NCBI GenBank assembly: GCA_021234155.1
Contig: JAJEKV010000141.1
Coordinates: forward strand, 1,180,356 to 1,244,355
Length of the DNA stretch: 64,000 bases
Origin: Isoetes taiwanensis
Lineage: Eukaryota; Streptophyta; Lycopodiopsida; Isoetales; Isoetaceae
Direction of reading: 5' to 3'
Every line of letters starts with the position of its first letter. The first letter of the stretch is position 1. A model generated the notes under the pieces. The model ran no database searches. It saw only the letters and a list, made by a program, of their open reading frames with translations, and had not been told where the DNA came from. This document shows positions 36,356 to 48,480 of this stretch, piece by piece. The translations under genes were made by a program, and so were the position numbers.

Positions 36356-37119
36356 GTACGTGTTTGAATGTTTAGTTTTAAGCTTCATTTCTTGAAAGGA
36401 TGTACATGATTTTCTGGCTTAACATTAAGTATCTTCCTTATTGAGATTTGACGGTTGAAAAGGGATGTGCTAAGTGAACTTCCACCAAGCAAAGACAGGT
36501 GTTGAGATTAGAACTCACTGCAACAGGCACTCTCAAAGCACAGAATGCATGAAATAGAAAGAGAAATAGAAATGTAGAGGCAAGATTACAATTTAACTCG
36601 TTCGATTTGGAAAGGAATTTAGTTTTCTGGCAGTAAGCTGACATTTACCAAATGTTGAGGTTATGTCATGATGACTATACGTACATATATACAAGAAATT
36701 TAGTACGTCCTACGGTGAAAGTTCCAGTTTACAATGTTTCTATGGTGCAATTTCATACCGGTGCATGTTTCAGAATATTATCGAGAATTAGAGTTTAACA
36801 TGGCTTTGGGAATTATATGTAATAGATCGTATGGCCTAGGTTGTTCTTGATCCTAATCATTGATCCAAGATCCTAAGGCTCACGTTGCTCTAAGACATAT
36901 CCTATAAGGATAATTTTTGCCATGTGGCGTGATCTCGACCCTTGATCAAGTCCAAGATCCTACGGCTCATGTTGAATACTCAGCCATTAAGGAGTCATTG
37001 GCCCCCAAGCCCCCCCATTCTAACTACTAAAGCAAGTATTAATTCATTAAAATAAATAATATTTTAAGTATACTTAAGGGCAATATCGTAATTAAGATAA
37101 AATAGATTATAATGTTCTA
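36356..37119. other. AT-rich spacer, no gene seen
   Basis: No exon recognised. A pair of related phrases, gatccaagatcctaaggctcac and gtccaagatcctacggctcat, lies ~90 bp apart around 36,865-36,970. Confidence 0.4.
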
Positions 37120-37745
37120 GAATGTTTTAGATAGTTCTTGAAAGTTCTAGTCTTTTGGAAGGCTCTAAAAAGCTGTAGAAAGTTCTAGAATCTTCTAGAT
37201 AGTTCTAGAATAGTGTAGAAAGTTCCAGAATATTCTAGAAAGCTCTAAAAATAGTGCAACCCAATATGGATAGGATATGTAGGTGTCTATTAGGTTTGGT
37301 TGTCTGGTGACTTCCTAATATGGACCTTAAACAAAAAACATAAATTTTAGAATATAAGAGAATCTTGGGTGAGTCTAAGGGAATCCTCCTAGAAAATTCC
37401 AAAATGTTGTAGAAAGTTTTAGAGTGTTTTAGAATGAAAGGGAATCTATGGGAATCCTTTCAGAAAGTTTCAAATTATTCTAGTGACAATTCTAGAAAGC
37501 TCTAAAATGTAAGGGAATTTATGGGAATCTAAAGGAATCTAAGGAAATATTTCCATAAAGTTCTAGGCTATTCTGAAAGTTTCAGAATGTTTCTGAAAGT
37601 CCTAGATTGTTCTAGAAAGTTCTATAATGTAAAGGAATCTAGGGGAATCTAAGGAAATCCAAGACAATTTTTATAAAATATAAGGGAATATAAGAAAACA
37701 TTCATAAATCTAAGGGAATCTCTTAAAATCTAGGGGAATCTAAGG
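37120..37745. repeat. Degenerate TTCTAGAA-rich satellite-like array
   Basis: About 600 bp of short diverged units built on gttctagaa(a/t)gt..., with later units of the form aagggaatctaaggg. Many copies contain TTCnnGAA, the minimal heat-shock element half-pair. Periods vary around 20-25 bp. No coding content. Confidence 0.7.
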
Positions 37746-39324
37746 GAATGTGACGTTCCCTACTTCGTCTACGATGCTCTCATCGTATCGGAAGGCAGAG
37801 TTCATCCCCCTGGCGGCCAAGCTGACAGAGGCCGTCCATCTGACACCAATCCCTTGGCAAGGAATCGATGAGGAAGAATGGACGGGTCCTTCCCTCGGGA
37901 CCGTCCTAGATGTGGAAGCGTAAATAAACTTAAGCACATAACATCAATATAAATAGAGCCACCTCGAAGGGTGGTTTTACCATAGCATATATGTGTAAGC
38001 ACATCAACAACATCATCATCAAATGGGAGAGCCTACCCAAGGCTCCGACTCTCGGGGTATGGATTGACGGTTTGGATCTCCAGGAGCCATTGCAGACAGA
38101 ATTCATGGGAATGGATTGGGCTGGCATAGGAACATGGCTGTTGGGAAGTCCTCTCCATCTGCGCCTCCTATGCATACTTTGCAGAATAGGTTGAAGAGCC
38201 TTCGGACTAGACCGCAGCCTGCCGGGTGCATAGCCAAGGGGGCTACTCTGAGTTTCATCTCCCCAGCCGCGATGAGGCAGGAAGGGGATCACCCCTTCCA
38301 GAGGTACGCATACCCATCACAGGCGCTAGAGGGCTACTGCCCGTGGACGACTTGAACCTCATTGAAGGTGACGCATCACCCAAGAGGTGTCGAGCCCATG
38401 CCTTGCTCACACGTAGTGGCAAGCCATTAGGCCTAGCCCGCTAACATCCCTGGTAGGCTTTACACATCAGAGGGACCGATCTGTAATGGGACATGTCCTC
38501 CTCATCCACCGGTGTAGCCCCGACACTCACAACCAGGCGGGCTCTTATGCACAGGCTGCATTAATTGGGAATTAATGAGGCTCTCTAGATACATCAACTA
38601 CTGAAGCTTTCAGGTCTCTACTCCCCTTCCCAATACACAAGAGCGTGCATAGAATAGAACATCATCATCAAAGAACTGAAATACAGAATAACATCTAATC
38701 TATCTCATGGTTAGGTTCCTTTGTTAGGGCTTGTGATTTCAATATCTATAAGGCCGCTAAGGCAATCTAACATGCTATCCCAGCTCATTGCCGGACTAAA
38801 AGTCGGCATTGCACAATAGAATCATTGTTTACCTAATCTTGGCTTGCTCCCGCACCTCGAATTGCGTCCATGCCTTTGCTTGGGCCGAAGGCGAGTGTAT
38901 TTTTGGAAGAGGAAGTCAGCCTCTATAGTACTGCTAGTAGGAGAAGAAGGAAGATCTTCAGGCATTCTCATACAGTCCAGAGTGACCTGTCGCGACATAT
39001 CTTATTAGGTATTCCTTCAGCTGCGTTCTTCAGGATCTCGAGGAATAATTTTTCATTGCACTCTACAAGTGGGTGGATTCATGGTATGGTGTCTCAATTT
39101 TGCTCATTTTTGCACCACAAAAATAGTCCAAAACATAGTTCAAGATTGTGGTTTGTACACACAAAAATTCAAATCATTTAGCATTTATGATAGTGCAAAA
39201 ATAAAATTCCCTCTCTTTGGCATGATATCTTTCTCGAGAATAGGACTTTTTGAATTTGCCACACAAGCCAAATGCCACGGAGACCAAAATAACGTGGACC
39301 GCCAAAAAATAACCAAAAACACCA
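37746..39324. other. Unrecognised, locally GC-richer block
   Basis: Composition rises compared with the flanks. A short plus-strand open stretch at ~37,749-37,923 (including Glu-Phe-Ile-Pro-Leu-Ala-Ala-Lys and Thr-Pro-Ile-Pro-Trp-Gln) ends in TAA, followed by leader-like non-coding sequence. It could be the tail and LTR of a retroelement, but no diagnostic motif is found. Overlapping frames on both strands at 37.8-38.45 kb show no motif either. Confidence 0.3.
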
Positions 39325-39690
39325 AAAAGACCTAAATAGAGACCGTAGAAGAATAGCCGGATCTTGTGGATCGTAGCTTGTGGATCATAGCCAAACGGAT
39401 CTTGTGGATCATAGCCACCAAACGTAGATTGGCGGATCATAGCTTGCCAAATCATGGGAAAAGCTTTTGGGAAAAGCTTTGCTATATCAAGATCCGATTT
39501 TGTTTCCATTGATTTTTGACCTTGTGAACAGACCTAAATAGAGATTATGGAAGCAGGCCAGATCTTGTGGATCATAGCTTGTGGATCATAGCATAAAGAT
39601 TGTCCGGATCATAGCTAGAGCTTGTGGCAAAGCTTTTGTTGTATGTAGTGCCAATTTTGATTGATTTTTGACCTTGTGGAGTTGGTTCAA
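39325..39690. repeat. GATCTTGTGGATCATAGC repeat cluster
   Basis: Many copies of ggatc(a/t)tgtggatcatagc and its core ggatcatagc occur between 39,355 and 39,615. The flanks (agacctaaatagaga ... and ttgatttttgaccttgtg) also repeat, giving a ~190-bp imperfect tandem duplication. It lies directly left of the 39.7-44.5 kb module. Confidence 0.75.
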
Positions 39691-39710
39691 TCCTTGGTCT
39701 CTTAAATTTC

Positions 39711-42379
39711 ATGGTTGTAGAAATGGAAAAAAATGTCTTGAATGATAGTGGATTATCATACAGGGATTTGTTAAAACATGAGGAAAAGTTTGTGGATCCA
39801 TTAGAGATGCGCAAGTATTGGGGACCAAAGGTGGAGAATAAACAATCCTATAGATTGAGGGCTCTGAAAAAAGAAAAGAAAGAGGCTTTTCTCGAAAGCA
39901 TTTATAGGGCAATCTATGAGGAAAGGAGTCATGTTCAAAATGGGCAAAGGTTAGTCAAGTTATGGTCTGTAGCATGGTTTTTGCATGATGTTAAAGGTAA
40001 GGATATAGATTGGTTGAGTTTTTATAAGCATGCTTCAAAAAAGAGGTCTTCAATGCTAGAAGAAGATAATATACCCATCCAAGAAGATAGTGGGACTAGA
40101 AAAGCACTAAAACCTATACAAGATTCAGGCATCACTGAACCACGATTGGCTTCATCATATTCTAAAACCGTGGAGTCTAAGAGACGTAAATATGGTAATA
40201 CAAGTTGTAGTTTTATTTTGTTTAATTTGCATTTTGTCAAAATGAGCTTACTTAACACAATGTGGGTGGTTTCAGCAAAGTTGGAGATGCAAAAGGAGAT
40301 TTTACCTTTGGACATTCGATAGTAAGTACTTTTGATAAACATTGTAGAGTCTTAATAATCATTGGTTTGTTCATAGCCTAACCTTTCTGGTTATTGTGGT
40401 CATAGTTTTTGTGATAGTTTTTGTCAGCAGTTCTTAAATTGTAGTTCTTTAGTAGAATTGTGGTTTGGAGTTCTTAAATTGGAGTTGTGAATTTATATTA
40501 TTTGTAGTATTTAATTGTGATTTAGAGTTTGTGAATTTAGATTGTAGTTTATATATTTGGATTTGTTGTTTGTGGTTTATGATTTGTGGTTTGGGGTTAA
40601 TGGATTTGGTTTATGAGTTGGGTGTATTAGTTTGTGGATTGAGTGAATTTTATATTGTGTTCTGTAGTTTGTGGTTTGTGGTTTGTGGTTGCATGTTTTG
40701 GTTTGTGGATTGGGGGAATTTTATATTGTGTTTTGTGGTTTGTGGTTTGTGGTTTTGCATTTGTGCTGGTTTGTGGTTTTGCATTTGTGATGGTTAAATT
40801 GTGGTTAAGGATTTATACTTTGTGCTTTGTGGATTATATTTTATAGATTGGACCTGAATTATAGTGAGTGGAATATAGATTGTGGATTGAGCCTTTAATA
40901 AAGTTTCTTTAGATTGTGGAATATACTTGTATCCCCAGAACTAATTCTTTGAATTGTTTCATTCTGATTCTTTACGGGTGATGACAAAATGGAAGGAGTC
41001 CATCGAATTGAAGGTGAAAGAGGTTGATTGTAGGCTACAACAGGATCATATAACAAATGGAAAGAGTTGAAGAAAACCTTCAAATCATTGAGGGAGAAGA
41101 AGGAGCATTATATGCAAGAAATTGTAGACATCAAATGCTTGATGCAAGGAATGACAAAGGAAGCAACCTTGGTGTGCAGCAGTGGTAGATATGAAGGAAG
41201 CCGAGGTAGTTAAAGTTGTGGCATCATTGGTTGTTGTAGAGGAAGATCTTGATGCTATTGAGAAGAGGAGGCAAGGGGACAATGATGAGATTGCAAAACT
41301 CGGACCGTGTCTTGAAAGGCTTATTGAAGGTCGCAATGTCCTTGAGAACGGATTAAACTAGATCCTTATCTACCCGAAGTCTATAGAAACAAATTTCCTA
41401 TCGGACTCACGAACGTGTATGTCCCTATTGTAGAAGATTCTTGGAATATGATGGGAAGCCACTGCCCTTTGTTACTACAGAGTGTAACCATCTTTACCAT
41501 ATTCAATGTTTGGCCTCATTATTAAGGTATGAGCAAAAGTAAATTTTGATCTTAACAATAGTTATATTTTGATCATTAAGCTCTTTAAATTGATGTGTAT
41601 AATTTCTTGTTTTCAGTTATAGGGATAAGTGTTGTAGCCCAGATTGTAACCAGATCATATCTGCCACTTGGATTGCTGCATTTGGCGTGAAGAAAGTTGT
41701 ACACTCATATGGTATGTATAAGTGGTTAAGCAATCAACTTCTTAACATCATTTAATGTTGATGGTTTTGTTGGTTGTCCTTTTAGATGTCCATATGAATC
41801 CCACATATGCAAGCACAAGTAGAGATAAGGGATATCTATTCTCACAGATAGAAGAGCAAAAGATCCAAGTGGAGAATGCAACACAACCTGAAATTGAGAA
41901 AGAAGAGCACACTGGACAATCAGAAAGTGAGAAACAAGGTAATGTAAAAGTTAATAGTTTGTATTAGAATAACTTATGTTATTTTTCATTCTTCTTGTAT
42001 CTTCCTGCATGCAGGCTTCAAATTGCAGTCAAATCTAAATGAAGAGTCAAGTGCAGCAGGCTTCAAATTGCAGTCAAATCTAAATGAAGAGTCAAGTGCA
42101 GCATATGCTGATGCTTCCAAATTTACGTCAAGTGCAGTAGATGTCTCCAAAAGCTACAATGAACCTTCTCTATTTGGACCTCCTAGCCCTTCTAGCTTTA
42201 CCAAGCAGGAAGTTTCCACCGCATCCGAAAACCCACTTTCTAGCTTCAACAAGGAGGATAAGCTCAATAAACCCTCTAGCTCTACCAAGCAAGCGGAGTC
42301 CACCGTGATCCGAAAAAACCGCTTTCTAGCTTCGACAATGAGGAGAAGTTCGTTTGCATTAAAAAACCACTTTTTGTAG
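39711..42379 (+). pseudogene. RING-like multi-exon element gene, N-terminal part
   Basis: The first frame (39,711-40,190) gives a charged helical protein of unknown family (Trp-Gly-Pro-Lys, Leu-Trp-Ser-Val-Ala-Trp-Phe-Leu). A long intron-like, TTTGTGG-rich stretch follows (40.4-40.9 kb), then broken coiled-coil-like sequence at 40,980-41,360. A RING-like zinc domain is split over two exons: 41,407-41,525 with VCPYC and TECNHLYHIQC, and 41,619-41,711 with KCCSPDC, joined by good GT/AG sites. Acidic and Ser-rich exons continue (41,786-41,938 and 42,015-42,379), the second carrying a perfect 45-bp duplication. RING domains usually recruit ubiquitin or SUMO E2 enzymes, but here the last ligand pair is atypical. 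Internal stops in the coiled-coil part suggest decay. It is co-directional with the HAD and Ulp1 blocks. Confidence 0.5.
42015..42104. repeat. Perfect 45-bp in-frame tandem duplication
   Basis: The block encoding GFKLQSNLNEESSAA is present twice without mismatch (42,015-42,059 and 42,060-42,104), directly after a splice acceptor (gcag). The reading frame is preserved. Confidence 0.93.
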
Positions 42380-42836
42380 TAGAAGTCAAAGATTTCATAT
42401 CCGGGTTGGTTTAAGATACTAATTTTATTATTCCTTTGATAGTTCTAATATTATTCATATTGAAGCTATAATTTCTTTTAGGTATAGATACAAGTAGCAA
42501 ATTGGAAATCTAAAACCTAAAATGTGAAGAGATATCTACTAGAAAAAACAAAGGTATTCTTCCTTCACTTTTGTTCCATTACAGTTAGTAAATTAGTGTA
42601 CTAATTCTCTAAATATATAGCAATTCTCTTGGCTCAAGAAATACAATTTGATGATGACAATGTAATGTCAAATAGCATTTTACCTCAACCACCATCCACA
42701 AAACAACCAAGTAAGATACCTGCATTGATTGAGTTAAAAGGTTTCATTTTTTTTCCTAGCTTCTTTTTGTCTCGTTCTTCCTCAATATTTGACCGTTGTA
42801 TCTTGTTGTTTTACTAGTACCCGACAATTCTGATGG

Positions 42837-43581
42837 AGAGTTCAAAGAGAAGAAAATGGACCTTATTATATTCGAAGTGATTGTGCATCATCTCCAGCCA
42901 TCAAGAGAATCAGGTTGTCTAAAAAACTATTGATCTTTGATTTCAATGGTGTGCTTGGAAAATTCTACGAGCAAACTAGTAGGAATGTCATACCAAGGGT
43001 GGATCCACCACTAGAACTTTTGTTGCTTTCCAAAACAAAGATGTTGGTATTCGTGAAAGATTTATTCGAGTTTCTTGGTCGGTGTATAAACCGGTTTGAC
43101 ATTGCAATATGGGCTGATTTTGATGGTACCATCTTGAACCCGATAACTAAAAAAGTTCTTTCGAGAAGATATAAGGAGTGCATTAATATTCCAGTGGGGT
43201 CTAAAGGAACTCACTAGAGCATGCACTAAAGTTAATAAAATCAATATTAACTTCAAGATTCTAGAGAAAGTGTACAATCACAAACCTCTTGCAGGATCAT
43301 ATAAAGTGGTCAATACAATGACCATATGTACAAAGGTTACAAAATGCCCATTAATTATAGTCACTCCTATCACCTTCAATCCCGAGCAAGGTGATGAGAC
43401 TATTTTACCAAAGTTTTGAAGCCATGGTTGTTGGGCCTTTCTTCTGGCGATAGTGTTGCTACATATGTACAAGATCATCCAATAGAAAATTGGTTGGATG
43501 ATATCTCTCGAAAAATTTATTGTGGCTATGAAGAAGAAGAACAAGATTTGATTATTACTAGAATCTATAAACTATTTTAGA
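42837..43581 (+). pseudogene. FCP1-like HAD domain, broken
   Basis: After a basic lead-in, HAD motif I reads KKLLIFDFNGVLGKF: the nucleophile Asp is kept and the second catalytic position is Asn, as in the copy at 2.1-2.8 kb. The conserved block MLVFVKDLFEFLGRC followed by FDIAIWADFDG matches motif II territory. The frame ends at 43,215; related sequence resumes with a Lys region (VYNHKPLAGSYK) and, after another shift near 43,418, ends LKPWLLGLSSGDSVATYVQ ... KLF at a TAG near 43,580. The Asp pair expected for motif IV is not seen (LIIVTPITF instead), so even a repaired product may lack phosphatase activity. It sits directly before a Ulp1-like domain, possibly one polyprotein-like gene. Confidence 0.65.
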
Positions 43582-43682
43582 TCTAATTTGTTACAAAACA
43601 TTGTGTAAGATATCCTGAAATCTACTTTGAAATCTAAATGTGTTAAAATGCATTTGTTTCCTTGGATTGTATTATTTACCTT

Positions 43683-44480
43683 AATAACAGATTGAGGAAG
43701 AGGAGCAGATCCCTAGTAGAATTGCTCGACAACTTTCTACCCATGGTGTATTCTTGCCGAGTCCAACCCAATCACTATAACGAAAGCAATGACGTAGACA
43801 TTCGGACAATGAGACACGATGGTTTAATAATACGATCATTGATCCGTTCATGAGGTAAATTGTTGTATACCTAGGATTGTACTTTTCATTTGTGACCTCT
43901 TTATAGCATGGTGTATTTTGCTTAGAAATGGTGTATTTTGCTTAGAAATGAGTGGCTACATTTGGATGAGGAACGAGAAGAAAACAAGTATACATATGTC
44001 ATGCACTAACATATGGATATATAAAAATGAAAAAGAACTTGTTATATCCAAATTGTTCTTTGGATTGGATATGGACCATTGTGCATGTTTGATTATTCCT
44101 ATGTGCCATAGGAATCATTGGATCAGAATTTGTGATATTGGGTCTTTTAGCCCCTAGCAATTACACTTATCCGGTTATATTGCACTTTGATAGCCTTGGT
44201 TGTCAAAGGTATGATTGGACACCTATAAGGTGTAAGTGGTCAATTTGTGAATTCAAATGTAAACTTATTTTGATTATGTAGGAATTGACTTTCCCTCTCT
44301 TATAACAGGCTAATAGAAGCTTTGGCCAAGCTTTCCCCCACGAAAGCAGCCCAATTCAAAGAGAATTTGCGGTGGTGCCATCTTAGCCCTCATCCTCTCC
44401 AATCAAATGGTTATTCATGTGGATTGTATATTTGTATGTTTGCTAAAATCATCATGGAGGAAGATGCTGCCATACGTTAA
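43683..44480 (+). pseudogene. Ulp1-like cysteine protease domain (C48)
   Basis: Ulp1/SENP family proteases remove SUMO-type modifiers. The domain landmarks occur in order across frames: ETRWFNNTIIDPFM (entry helix) at ~43,810-43,853; IIPMCHRNHWIRI with catalytic His at ~44,095-44,125; LHFDSLG with catalytic Asp at ~44,190; and PLQSNGYSCGLYICMF with oxyanion Gln and nucleophile Cys at ~44,395-44,440. A GT/AG intron fits between ATAAG/gtgtaag (44,231) and acag/GCTAAT (44,309). Stops and frameshifts occur near 43,780, 44,010 and 44,157. A 22-bp duplication (gtgtattttgcttagaaatg) interrupts it near 43,910. Ulp1 domains are known cargo of several plant DNA transposons, so the location next to a transposase-like gene fits a mobile origin. 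Confidence 0.72.
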
Positions 44481-44617
44481 TTGGTTACACTATTCAAACC
44501 GATGTTTTACACCCGGGTTGTGTCTAGTATAAGGGATTACTTGATTATTTGTATATGTAATCAAGTTTTTAGAGATTATGGACATGACTTGCTTATTCAG
44601 ATTTTGAATATATTGTA

Positions 44618-45070
44618 AAACACGAAGTTTGAATTTATGTAGTAACAAGCCACAAAGAGAATTGGAGTTTTAGTTTGTGGAGTTTAGAGTTTGGAAGTTT
44701 GAGTTTATGTAGTAACAAGCCACAAAGAGAATTAGAGTTTTAGTTTGTGGAGTTTGTGTTTGTGTAGTAACAAGTCACAAAAGAGAGAATTTGAGTTTGA
44801 GTTTGTGGAGTTTGAGTTTATGTAGTAACAAGCCACAAAGAGAATTGGAGTTTTAGTTTGTGGAGTTTAGAGTTTGGAAGTTTGAGTTTATGTAGTAACA
44901 ACCCACAGAGAGAATTGGAGTTTTAGTTTGTGGAGTTTGTGTTTGTGTAGTAACAAGTCACAAAAGAGAGAATTGGAGTTTTAGTTTGTGGAGTTTGTGT
45001 TTGTGTAGTAACAAGTCACAAAAGAGAGAATTTGAGTTTGAGTTTGTGGAGTTTGAGTTTGAGTTTGTCA
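44618..45070. repeat. Tandem array between convergent modules
   Basis: About six imperfect units built on tatgtagtaacaagccacaa plus agagaattggagttttagtttgtggagttt, with unit lengths of roughly 70-110 bp and variants reading tgtgtagtaacaagtcacaa. The array sits between the ends of the plus-strand Ulp1 gene and the minus-strand transposase-like gene. Confidence 0.88.
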
Positions 45071-46074
45071 CTCACTCACTTTCTTTTTTCTTTTTAGTTG
45101 TTGTTTGGGATTTTATGCATGGTACCATTTTGGATGTAGATTATACATACCTTTATACATACCTGTAAGCGCCTCCATGTTCCATGTCTCATCTCGGATG
45201 TATTCGGATGTATTCACCATCATTGTCCTGTAAATTCAATTGTCAACACATGTATCATTCACAACACCCTGGCACAAGCATATCATTCACAACAAACATA
45301 TCATTCACAACAACCCTCTAAGACCTCTAAGACACTATACTATACACCCTCGAGGTTACACCCTCTAGGAGGCCACCCTAGAGGTTAGATCATGTGAGCC
45401 ATCATAGTGGGATATCCATCCACTTTTTATTGGGACCTATCTAGGCCTCGCCTTCCCAGAAATCTCCTGCACGGAAATTTCGTTTAAAGAGAACCCTCGA
45501 ATTATATCCGATCGAGGTCGTTAGATCTCAGACCAATGTGGCTCACTAATTGTAGGGCATCCCCACGCCAAGCACTACAGGTCCATCCCCCTTGGATGTC
45601 TCCAAAGGTTCGTCAACAAGGCCCAATCACATGATACTTAATCACTTCTAGGTGCATCTTATATACACATGCTACTTTTGCTTCTTTGGCATGTGGGATA
45701 TTGGTGTGGGATATTAGGTTTAGGGTTTTTGTATTGGACTACTCTACCATGTAAGACATAGATCCAAAATTATCAAAATTCAAACTTAACATCCTTGGAT
45801 TTGAACCTAACACCTATTCATTCAATATCTATCAAATGAATAAACCAACACACCTTTAAAAACATATGTTAGTTATGAATGAAACATTAACATAAAGTCT
45901 AAACAATAACATTATCATACAAAATGTAAAAATACAAGTAGAAGAATACAAGATATATCAACTCATCATCATCATCATTATCTATTAAAACATCAATACA
46001 TGAAAATCATCATCACGACAACCCAGATGGCTTTGATCTGTTCATCATCATCATCTGCTCACAACAACAAGTGT
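45071..46074. other. Spacer, no gene seen
   Basis: No coding exon recognised. It has an AT-rich tract with ATC trinucleotide runs near 45,962-46,070 that passes into the CACCAT repeat. Confidence 0.4.
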
Positions 46075-46077
46075 TCA

Positions 46078-46171
46078 CTCACCATCACCATCACCATCAC
46101 CATCACCATCACCATCACCATCACCATCACCATCACCATCACCATCACCATCACCATCACCATCACCATCA
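46078..46171. repeat. (CACCAT)n microsatellite encoding Asp-Gly
   Basis: About 15 uninterrupted copies of the hexamer, read on the minus strand as alternating Gly and Asp codons that form the C-terminal tail of the transposase-like frame. Confidence 0.97.
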
Positions 46172-47999
46172 TCTGACAACACAGGTGGTAAGTTGGCTCT
46201 GATCTGTTCTTCATCCTTAGGACCTAGAAGGTGAAATACAGGATGTCCTTTGATAGCATAATTTCCTTTCATTAGTGGAATTCTAACACCACATACTTGT
46301 GTAGAGTAAACCTTTGCAGCTCCTTCTTGAGAACATAATTCATAACCTCTCTTTGAACTTGGAATTTTTTTGAAGTAAGTTCCTTCTAATATACTTTCAC
46401 CTTTTAAGAACCACGTTCCATTATCTTTGAAGTCTTTTTCCACTACATACTTCTCCCTTGTACATGCAAGCAACCAAAAGTCATCCCCTTGAGGTTGTTT
46501 TTTTTGGTGCCGCTTAAAAGTAATCTCCACATCAATTCGGTCCGCCATATTAACACCACGAATATAAGGGCCTTTGTGACTTTCTAACCTCAATTGCATC
46601 ACAAGTAGATGAAGAAGCAGGTTCAATTTCCACCAGTTCCCACTTATTCACATATCTTGGTATTCTCGCATCTATCCCAATGTTCATCTAAACAAAAACT
46701 ACAAAAGCATGAGAATCTTGGAACACATGAATTGAGTTGTTGATCCCAAGCTGAATCTTGGCATTACACTATGAATTTTTGAGTATCCTTCACCGTATGT
46801 GCTCCCCATTCCTTCGCCCTATCGACTTCTCCTTTAACTTCCCAAAAATCTTTTAATATCTTTTTTTTTTTGTTTTTGGTTCCTCTTTAGAAGAAACTGT
46901 ACGAGAAAATAACTCCTTGGCGGCCTCCACAATATCATGTGCATTCTCTATCTTAGTATCGGGATATAGGAGTTGGACCATTCTGATCCATCTCTTTAAT
47001 TTAGCAGACCTTGCCATCATGTTCTCCCCTTTCCGTGGTTTGACGGAAGTAATTCCACATCATATGAATTAGAGTCCGATAAGAGTATCTAGCAATAAAA
47101 TAAAATAGCCTTGCGACTTTGAATTGTGATGCGGCACCATCGGAAAAAACCTAGTGCCCTCGTGGTTTCAGTCCTTGCTCTTCCATATAATTGAAGTGCA
47201 TATTAAAGCAATGCTGCACGAATAAGGTATCATGTTTGCGGTCATCTGATATATAATAATGTGTTTCTTTTACTACTTCACCATTCTTAGCCACATGATA
47301 AGTAATGTGGACAAGAATGGTCACCTGCACGCTTGTCCAGTATTGAGATTGCACCTGTGTTCTCTCTTTCAATGTGTAATTTTCCGCAAAATCTACCACT
47401 GACACTATGACATCTGAAGGGAGATTATCGAGCATTTCACTTAAAGCTGTTTATCTTGCCATTTGTATTTGAAATTGTGGAGGGAAATTTTTCCAACCTT
47501 GTCTTTGAGTTTGCTTATTAGCCTTCTTTGGTGTGGTCTCTTTGTATTGGTGTTTCAAAACTTTCTTAGGCTCTCCACGTTTATCCACACCTCCATGTTC
47601 ATAGTCGATGTACTCCCATTTCACAACCTCCTCACTCTCTAATTCCTTGGGGCAGATTTCAAACTTCTTTATCCCACACTCACTACAAGTACCGTCAAGA
47701 CAATCCTTACTATAGAATTCATCAATCTCACCCTTCTGGCAAACAATACATTTCCAAAGATCACTGATGTCTGTAAAAATCTTGCACTCACAAGTACATG
47801 ACTTTGAGTGCTTCTTCCTGAATTTAGTTAAACCATCCAGCAACATTTGTAACCTGACATGATGTATGCAACAACAAGTGTTATACTCTGCTAGCTTCAC
47901 TACAAACCACGGCTTCAAATTTTGAAAAGCTGAAGCTCCAACTTTGACATTTGGATGTTTTGCTTTGAAAGCTTTATAGAGTTGCATCTAAGAACAAAA

Positions 48000-48480
48000 C
48001 AATAGTTGATTATCAATCTCAAACCCCAAACCGCAAACATGAACCTCAAACTATAATAATGAAATTCCAAACCACAAAATAAAACAATATCCATTAGAAA
48101 CCTTAAAATCACAATCTAACCTAAAACCACAATCCATCAAACCATAATCTAGACCCACAATATAATCCACAACCACAATCACAAGAAAATTGAAACCAAA
48201 AACCACATTCTAATCCAAAACCACAATCTAATCAAAACTATAATCTAGAACCACAATGTAATCTACAACCACAACCAAGTTTAAACCACAATGCAGCGAA
48301 TCACAATATGACTTGAACCACGGTTTAATCTAACCACAATGTAATCCAAAACCACAATCTATTCCAACCATAATGCAATCTATCTTGGATCTAAAACTAT
48401 AATATACTATCTACAATACACAATCTATAATGCATTTATAGAGGATCGGAGAAAACTGTGATCAAATCAAGCTTGAAAGA
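48000..48480. repeat. ACCACAATCTAA-rich intron-like tract
   Basis: Short diverged repeats of aaccacaatctaatc lie between coding blocks of the transposase-like gene. On the gene's strand this reads gattagattgtggtt, similar to the tttgtggtttgtgg tract at 40.4-40.9 kb inside the oppositely oriented module. Confidence 0.7.

Noticed and set aside
37930-38444. Overlapping frames on both strands at 38 kb
   Set aside because: No family motif, and frames of equal quality on both strands point to base composition.
41755-41967. Separate small gene starting at the ATG at 41,755
   Set aside because: A splice acceptor at 41,785 makes this an exon of the upstream RING-like gene. The first ten codons would be intron.
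44618-45070. CRISPR-like array
   Set aside because: Units are diverged, lack constant repeat and unique spacer structure, and the DNA is plant nuclear.
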